Shown here in pieces: positions 59,281 to 64,000 of a stretch of 64,000 nt of DNA (positions are counted from its first letter, which is position 1; the number at the start of each line of letters is the position of its first letter). A program made the translations under genes and the position numbers. The notes below the pieces were generated by a model. That model worked only from the letters and a program-made list of their open reading frames with translations. It was not told the DNA's origin and made no database searches. Source of the DNA: an uncultured Dokdonia sp. (GTDB taxonomy: Bacteria > Bacteroidota > Bacteroidia > Flavobacteriales > Flavobacteriaceae); the NCBI RefSeq assembly GCF_947492535.1, contig NZ_CANLNH010000006.1, positions 186,001-250,000 of the forward strand, read 5' to 3'.

Positions 59281-60528
59281 ATGAAAAATAAAATAGAGGT
59301 ACTACTCGTAATTCTTCTCTTTCTTGCCTGTGAAAAAGAACAAAAAAAGAGTTCTGATATAATAAACGATACTGGTCCAAAATATGAAACGTATAATTAT
59401 ACTGGATTTACAAAAGAAGAGATGTATGCATACCATAAACACATTTTCGAAGGAGGGAGTTGGGCCGAGTACGGTGATTTAGAACGGTATTTTTATCTAA
59501 ACTTTTCCCAAATAAAGGAGCATTCGCGTATTAGGAGGTCAGGTACGCCAAAAATTCTTAAGGAAACGCCGAGAAATGATGTGAAAAATTTTATTACGTC
59601 AACAGATTTAAAAAAAGGGAGCGGACTGTCATTAAATGACTATGTACAGCAAGTAGAAGTTAATGGTTTGATTATCATTCATAAAGGCAACATCGTTTTT
59701 GAAGGGTATCCAAGAATGTATCCAACCGATTTACACGTTAATTTTTTAATAACTCAAGTCTATGTGAGTACTTCAATAGCCATTTTGGAGGATAGAGGTT
59801 TGATTGATACGAGCAAACCTATTGATTTCTATTTTGAGGAGCTTAAAGGATCAGGCTGGGAAGGTGTTCCCATAATTGATATTCTTTCCATGAGTTCTGG
59901 AATTGCCCATGTTCCATTAGAAACGTATGAAGTAAGTTTTGATCCTATTAAAGACTTAGCAACTGCAAAATCAAACAAGCCATCAGGAACGGAATATCAA
60001 TTTTCTAATACCGATGCTATGGTATTAACACTACTCGTTGAAAAAATTAGCGGCCTTACTTTTAGCGATTTTGTGGAACAGGAAATATGGGAAAAGATAG
60101 GGGCAGAATATAGTGCCCTTATGGGAAGCAATACTAATGGAACATCTCTTTCTTATGTTGATGGTATGTCAACGACACTTCGAGATCTAGCTAGATTTGG
60201 TCTTGCATTTACACCTAGTGGCAGAAAAGATCCCAATCCAATAATTTCTGATGCGCACTTATCTAAAATCCGAGATGTCAATAAAAACCTCAAAATTGAA
60301 TCACGCTCTTTAGAAGAAACATTCTATAGTAATTATCAATGGGGAGCGGTCTTTGAAGATGGCGATTTTTATAAAGGAGCACATGGAGGTCAAGGGCTTT
60401 ATATTTCTCCTTCTAAAGATTTGGTCATTGCCTATTTCGGAACCTCCAATACTAATCGTGAAAGAAATCAACTTAATCTGATTGCAAGACAGCTTTCTAA
60501 ATCTGGACTGTTCGATCTTGAGGAATGA
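59281..60528 (+). CDS. Serine hydrolase (beta-lactamase-like) lipoprotein lacking the catalytic SxxK
   Basis: A 415-residue protein with lipoprotein signal MKNKIEVLLVILLFLACEKE. The fold is that of class C-type serine hydrolases: GLSLNDYVQQVEVNGLIIIHKGNIVFEGYP, DILSMSSGIAHVPL, GTEYQFSNTDAMVLTLLVEKISG, and AHGGQGLYISPSKDLVIAYFG as the HxG region. At the nucleophile position, where relatives have FSVTKSF, it reads FLITQVY, so Ser is Leu156 and Lys is Gln159. It should be inactive as a hydrolase and may bind a ligand or partner. It lies 7 bases after the PD40 gene. Confidence 0.85.
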   Translation: MKNKIEVLLVILLFLACEKEQKKSSDIINDTGPKYETYNYTGFTKEEMYAYHKHIFEGGSWAEYGDLERYFYLNFSQIKEHSRIRRSGTPKILKETPRNDVKNFITSTDLKKGSGLSLNDYVQQVEVNGLIIIHKGNIVFEGYPRMYPTDLHVNFLITQVYVSTSIAILEDRGLIDTSKPIDFYFEELKGSGWEGVPIIDILSMSSGIAHVPLETYEVSFDPIKDLATAKSNKPSGTEYQFSNTDAMVLTLLVEKISGLTFSDFVEQEIWEKIGAEYSALMGSNTNGTSLSYVDGMSTTLRDLARFGLAFTPSGRKDPNPIISDAHLSKIRDVNKNLKIESRSLEETFYSNYQWGAVFEDGDFYKGAHGGQGLYISPSKDLVIAYFGTSNTNRERNQLNLIARQLSKSGLFDLEE

Positions 60529-60589
60529 GATACATAGAATATGATAAATAAAACATCTAAACCAAAGAATACATTATAAAATTTAAACA

Positions 60590-61441
60590 ATGAATAAAAC
60601 ATATTTCATTATAATACTTACATGGTCGCTGTTTTTAAATGCATGTACTACTAAAAAACAAAACTTAAATGAGAGTAGTTCATCAAGTAAAGAGAATCCT
60701 TATGTTGATCAAAATATACCCAATTTAACACCCAAAACTCTTGATCCTAGTTCTTTCTTTAAAAAAGGACAAGCGTTAGAAGGTGCATTCGTTCCTGGGA
60801 TGAAAGAATTTTACTTTACGACTTCTAATGACTTTCCCTTTAGTCCTGCTGTTGTTGTTTTCCGTGAGGAAAATCGTGTCTGGAAGAAATATGATTTCTA
60901 TGCTACAGGGAATGATACCATGTACTCAAAGAATACCTATATAGAACGAACTGAAACTGGTTGGTCTGAGATCAAAAGTCTTGGTCCTGCGTTTGATTCT
61001 ATTCCTATTATGAGACTTACGGCTTCCACTCATGGAACGTTGATTTTTGATGAAGGAAGGAGAGATGGGAATGGAATTCTTCGATATTCACGATTAGTCA
61101 ATGGTAGGCGTGAAGCACCAAAACCTTTAAGTGAAGAAATAAACAAAGGGACATGGAAAGGGCATCCTTTTATTGCTCCAGATGAATCTTACATTATTTG
61201 GGATGGCGAGAGAGAAGGAGGCTATGGTGATAGTGATATGTACATCAGTTTTAAACAGGCAGATGGATCATGGGGTGCTGCTATTAACTTTGGAGATACG
61301 ATAAACACTGATGGTGAAGACGGTGGAGGATATGTAACGCCAGATGGGAAATATCTTTCTTATTGCCCTCGTTGTAAGCCTCCTTACGATAGAATGTGGG
61401 TGGATGCTCAGATTATAGAAGATCTCAGAGCTAAACAATAA
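60590..61441 (+). CDS. PD40-domain lipoprotein
   Basis: A 283-residue lipoprotein (signal MNKTYFIIILTWSLFLNAC). The mature part has PD40-type repeats (FVPGMKEFYFTTSND, WSEIKSLGPAFDSIPIMRLTASTHGTLIFDEG, FIAPDESYIIWDGEREGGYGDSDMYISF, YVTPDGKYLSYCP). The whole C-terminal portion is a close paralogue of the C-terminal half of the 61610-63262 protein, sharing long stretches such as APDESYIIWD...REGGYG and INFGDTINT/INMGDTINT. A CPRC pair near the end may be a disulfide or metal site. It follows the serine hydrolase pseudoenzyme by 61 bases. Function unknown; a peptide or glycan-binding propeller is possible. Confidence 0.8.
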   Translation: MNKTYFIIILTWSLFLNACTTKKQNLNESSSSSKENPYVDQNIPNLTPKTLDPSSFFKKGQALEGAFVPGMKEFYFTTSNDFPFSPAVVVFREENRVWKKYDFYATGNDTMYSKNTYIERTETGWSEIKSLGPAFDSIPIMRLTASTHGTLIFDEGRRDGNGILRYSRLVNGRREAPKPLSEEINKGTWKGHPFIAPDESYIIWDGEREGGYGDSDMYISFKQADGSWGAAINFGDTINTDGEDGGGYVTPDGKYLSYCPRCKPPYDRMWVDAQIIEDLRAKQ

Positions 61442-61534
61442 ACCTTAAGACATGGGTAACGTCTGTATAGCATTACTGAATAATAGACAACTACATATGC
61501 TTTATATAATTAATCTACGCATAAAGATGTTTTA

Positions 61535-61554
61535 TACGCTTTCGCGAAAGCGTA
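61535..61554. repeat. REP-like palindrome, short form
   Basis: A perfect TACGCTTTCGCGAAAGCGTA copy between the two paralogous PD40 genes, 55 bases before the esterase-PD40 start. Confidence 0.9.
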
Positions 61555-61609
61555 ATTAGAAACCATTACAACAAGGCATTTTTTATCATAGATAGCAAAA
61601 AAAGAAAAT

Positions 61610-63262
61610 ATGAAAACAATAAAATTAGTAGTATTAATATGTACGATATCATGTAACACTGTTTTTGCGCAAGAAAACAGTAAAAACAATGATGCTCATA
61701 CAGTCAAAAAATCTTATTTGAAATTACCTAAAACGGAAGTCATTCCGATAAAGGAAACGAAAACTAATAAACAATATGAACTCTATGTAGAACTCCCTGA
61801 AGAATATTCAGAGAATGATAGTATCCAATACCCAGTGATTTATTACACAGATGCCATGTGGCATGTTGAGATATTGTCAGGAGCTGCCGAATACATTATG
61901 GAAGAAGCCATTTTGGTAGGGATTTCTTGGCAAAAAGATATTCATGAAGAATTTAAGAAAGCGGGGAGATTTCATGTGAGTAGATTTCGAGATTACTCAA
62001 TTAGTAAGTCTAGTAATGCTGAGCATCAAGCTAAATATCAATTTGGGCAGGCCAGTAATCATCTAGATTTCATTCGCAACGATGTGATGAAATATGTAGA
62101 AGCTAATTATCGAACTGATCCAAGTAATCGTACGTATTTCGGGTATTCACTTGGAGGTGTGTTTGGTGCATACACATTACTAACACAACCAGATACCTTT
62201 AAAAATTATATCCTTGGTAGTCCTGCGCTTGATGGTGATATTCCTATCCTCTCAGGACTTACGTCTCATCAAAATATAAACGCTAATGTTTTTATTTCCT
62301 ATGGTGCATTGGAGAAAGAAGCGAGTACTTATATTGAAGAGTTTATCACTTTACTAAAAAACAAGAACGACAAGAGTTTAGTGTTAGAAACTATAGTGAT
62401 CGAAGGAAATCATCAAACAGCATTTCCCATGACTGGCGTACGTAGTATGCAGTGGTTGTCACAAGTGAGCAATTCTTATTTTGGACAAAAACCACCGGGA
62501 ATTATTGCTGAAATTTTTGCGCCAGGTATCGTAAATACAGTAGAAAATCGCGAAGTTGAAGGTATGTTTTCTCCAGATATGAAAGCTTTTTATTTCGTTA
62601 AGAGACCACTAGGTACTGAATCTACATTTAATGTATTAACTGCTGTTGAATATAAAAATAATACATGGGAAGAATCTATTATAAAAAAGGGAGTGAGTGA
62701 ACCATCTATCGCTCCTGATGGGAAAACCATCTATTTTGCTAATGAATACATAGAACGTACTGATTCGGGTTGGTCAGAAGTAAAAAGTCTTGGCGCTCCT
62801 TTTAAAGATCTTGAGATTATGCGACTTTCTGCCGCATCCAATGGTACGTATTACTTTGATACCTTCACTCCAAAATTAGACACTCCACTGCGCTATTCAC
62901 GTCTGATAGATGGTACTTATGAAAAGCCAAAGATATTAGGTCCACAGTTTGCTGTTGGGACGTATAATGCACACCCTTTTATTGCCCCTGATGAATCCTA
63001 TATTATTTGGGATAGTAGGAGAGAAGGTGGGTATGGATCTTCTGACCTGTATATTAGTTTCCGAGAAAATGATGGTTCTTGGGGATCTGCTATCAATATG
63101 GGAGATACAATAAACACAAGTGATGCTGAGAATTACCCAAGTGTATCACCCGATGGAAAATACCTCTTCTTTGATAGACGTCAAAAATCTGGAAACAATA
63201 ATCCTCCCGTAGACATCTACTGGGTATCTATGGACGTTATTAAGACGCTTAAATCTGAGTAA
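61610..63262 (+). CDS. Exported esterase fused to a PD40 propeller domain
   Basis: A 550-residue exported protein (signal MKTIKLVVLICTISCNTVFA). Residues about 30-290 are an esterase-D/enterochelin-esterase-type alpha/beta hydrolase: YELYVELPEEYSENDSIQYPVIYYTDAMW, RTYFGYSLGGVFGAYTLL (nucleophile elbow GYSLGG), a late His in IEGNHQTAF. The C-terminal half (about 310-545) is a PD40 domain paralogous to the 60590 lipoprotein. Known esterases of this type act on acyl or ferulate esters or iron-siderophore esters. The fusion suggests the propeller directs the enzyme to a substrate. It closes the plus-strand cluster divergent from the LytS/LytTR pair. Confidence 0.83.
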   Translation: MKTIKLVVLICTISCNTVFAQENSKNNDAHTVKKSYLKLPKTEVIPIKETKTNKQYELYVELPEEYSENDSIQYPVIYYTDAMWHVEILSGAAEYIMEEAILVGISWQKDIHEEFKKAGRFHVSRFRDYSISKSSNAEHQAKYQFGQASNHLDFIRNDVMKYVEANYRTDPSNRTYFGYSLGGVFGAYTLLTQPDTFKNYILGSPALDGDIPILSGLTSHQNINANVFISYGALEKEASTYIEEFITLLKNKNDKSLVLETIVIEGNHQTAFPMTGVRSMQWLSQVSNSYFGQKPPGIIAEIFAPGIVNTVENREVEGMFSPDMKAFYFVKRPLGTESTFNVLTAVEYKNNTWEESIIKKGVSEPSIAPDGKTIYFANEYIERTDSGWSEVKSLGAPFKDLEIMRLSAASNGTYYFDTFTPKLDTPLRYSRLIDGTYEKPKILGPQFAVGTYNAHPFIAPDESYIIWDSRREGGYGSSDLYISFRENDGSWGSAINMGDTINTSDAENYPSVSPDGKYLFFDRRQKSGNNNPPVDIYWVSMDVIKTLKSE

Positions 63263-63298
63263 TGGACAAATAATTAATCACTAAGATAAAAGTTGTTT

Positions 63299-63361
63299 TA
63301 TACGCTTTCGCGAAAGCGTACTTGTGAGATTCACTACCATAAGAAGAGCGAAGTGATAAAG
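63299..63361. repeat. Composite palindromic element, long form
   Basis: It contains the perfect short palindrome (63301-63320), followed by CTTGTGAGATTCACTACCATAAGAAGAGCGAAGTGATAAAG in that order. These match the blocks of the long-form copies at 9783, 34150 and 46947, without the inner GC-rich hairpin. Confidence 0.75.
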
Positions 63362-63518
63362 AAGTATTATATACACTTTAAGAATTATTAAAATTATCTA
63401 CAAAGTACCAAATTCATGAAAATTGATATTCTTTCAGTAAGTACTTATCGGTAATTACGCTATTACCTAAATGCACATGCTACTTTTAGTACTTATTAAT
63501 CGTATTAAATATAATATT

Positions 63519-63719
63519 ATGAAATCAAATCTTTTAAAATTGAAGAAGTACCAAATCAACAATGCAAGTTTATTAAAAAGTGTAGGAGGAGCACGTACTG
63601 AATATCAAAATTGCATTATTAGAGCTATCATGGCTGATCCAGATTATGATGAAAATCAAAATGAATGGCAAGACATTTGTTCTGATATGTATGGAAGTCC
63701 AACACTTGGTGGAGAATAA
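63519..63719 (+). CDS. Double-glycine leader peptide, putative secreted peptide/RiPP precursor
   Basis: 66 residues from the ATG at 63519; the open frame upstream to 63471 is not needed. The leader MKSNLLKLKKYQINNASLLK SVGG ends in a Gly-Gly at residues 23-24, preceded by Leu-rich and Lys-rich positions as in peptides processed by C39-type peptidase transporters. The 42-residue core is acidic (DPDYDENQNEWQD) and has two cysteines (C32 and C54) that could form a disulfide. Known Bacteroidota peptides with such leaders are bacteriocins, signals or modified peptides. No transporter or modifying enzyme is visible in the window; they may lie beyond it. A terminator follows 12 bases after the stop. 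Confidence 0.6.
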   Translation: MKSNLLKLKKYQINNASLLKSVGGARTEYQNCIIRAIMADPDYDENQNEWQDICSDMYGSPTLGGE

Positions 63720-63731
63720 TTAAGTCACACA

Positions 63732-63766
63732 ATCATGGGTTTTTATGTAAAGCCCATGATTTTTTC
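63732..63766 (+). terminator. Rho-independent terminator after the leader peptide gene
   Basis: ATCATGGGTTT and AAAGCCCATGAT (63749-63760) form an 11-12 bp stem with one G-T pair, followed by T6. It lies 12 bases after the stop of the peptide gene. Confidence 0.85.
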
Positions 63767-63813
63767 TTTTAACAAAAAAATAGACCTAAGTATTTGTTTT
63801 TAGATAACTTTAA

Positions 63814-63875
63814 GTAAACTACCTCGGGGCAAGCCTCGGAGTATTAAACCCTTCGGCGGTACCAATAAATTATAC
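63814..63875. repeat. Interspersed repeat beginning GTAAACTACCTCGGGG (shortened copy)
   Basis: GTAAACTACCTCGGGG is identical to 9682-9697. It is followed by GTATTAAACCCTTCGGCGG and CCAATAAATTATAC, corresponding to the downstream block of the first copy, with a shorter middle. It overlaps the stop codon of the minus-strand gene at the right edge. Confidence 0.6.
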
Positions 63876-64000
63876 CTCTAAAAAATCTTCCTCAAAACTT
63901 GAGATAAAATCGTGTATGTACTTTTTATTTCGATGCTCCTTTTTTACAATTAAGTAATGAGTTCTCTTTATTCCATTCTTACTTACACGTTTAAACATCA
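63870..64000 (-). CDS. C-terminal end of a gene entering from the right edge, product unknown
   Basis: On the minus strand an open frame runs from the window edge to TAA (63870-63872), giving a last stretch of 42 residues ending KKEHRNKKYIHDFISSFEEDFLEV. It contains an ATG at 63998, but most of the gene probably lies outside the window. The visible part is basic and helical (FKRVSKNGIKRTHYLIVKKEH). Too little is present to name a family. Its stop overlaps the interspersed repeat. Confidence 0.4.
   Translation of the reverse strand, partial: MFKRVSKNGIKRTHYLIVKKEHRNKKYIHDFISSFEEDFLEV

Overview
The window looks like chromosome of a marine or aquatic Flavobacteriaceae bacterium (Bacteroidota). 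The evidence is AT-rich DNA, C-terminal type IX secretion (T9SS) sorting domains, Bacteroidota -7 promoter boxes of the form TAnnTTTG, families such as DUF5606, DUF4494, DUF6624 and YceI, and many copies of a TACGCTTTCGCGAAAGCGTA palindrome. I see no rRNA, tRNA, CRISPR array, transposase or integrase. The genus cannot be fixed from the sequence alone.

Layout. 1-2862 (minus): redoxin lipoprotein, dapD and a GT9 glycosyltransferase, probably one operon. 3115-7326 (plus): T9SS-exported propeller protein, ruvX, def, a DUF5606 protein, a membrane/zinc-ribbon protein and mazG. 7459-9685: a tandemly duplicated small repressor cassette with a shared palindromic operator, then a DUF6624 protein. 10008-15694: flavin amine oxidase, T9SS propeller protein and a secreted HEXXH protein. 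15695-16934: TauE/SafE permease divergent from an Lrp/AsnC regulator. 16986-22415: an NAD salvage locus (NrtR-like Nudix regulator, NAMPT, short PRPP-synthetase-like protein) followed by two RES-domain genes. 22643-27442: a DUF4291 gene broken by one stop codon, a desaturase, two Crp/Fnr regulators, an HD protein and a 2OG-Fe(II) oxygenase-WD40 fusion also broken by one stop codon. 27776-35204: a 1794-residue protein with two lipase-like modules and a CHAT protease, a NUC endonuclease, and a membrane/DUF1353 protein.

35205-43551: EF-hand protein, M23/LysM peptidase, a BlaI regulator with an M56-M23 fusion, a berberine-bridge-type oxidase, outer-membrane phospholipase A, a four-helix membrane protein, and a membrane-bound winged-helix regulator whose likely 11-bp direct-repeat sites lie before itself and before a YceI gene. 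43836-55574: a mirror-symmetric Cys-rich secreted peptide, a YadA-head-like protein, an acyltransferase, a membrane AraC regulator, a serine hydrolase, an M43 protease with exact 195-bp FG-GAP repeats, a PAF-acetylhydrolase-like enzyme and a DUF4494 protein. 55780-63719: a LytS/LytTR-type pair divergent from a cluster of PD40 propeller proteins, a serine-hydrolase pseudoenzyme and an esterase-PD40 fusion. A double-glycine leader peptide ends this part. A minus-strand gene enters from the right edge.

The two loci most worth following are the NrtR-NAMPT-Prs set next to two putative NAD-consuming RES proteins (about 17-22.4 kb), and the hydrolase-CHAT protein paired with a NUC endonuclease (27.8-34.1 kb). 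Either could be a cell-death or anti-phage module. Both functions are inferred from domains and context only.
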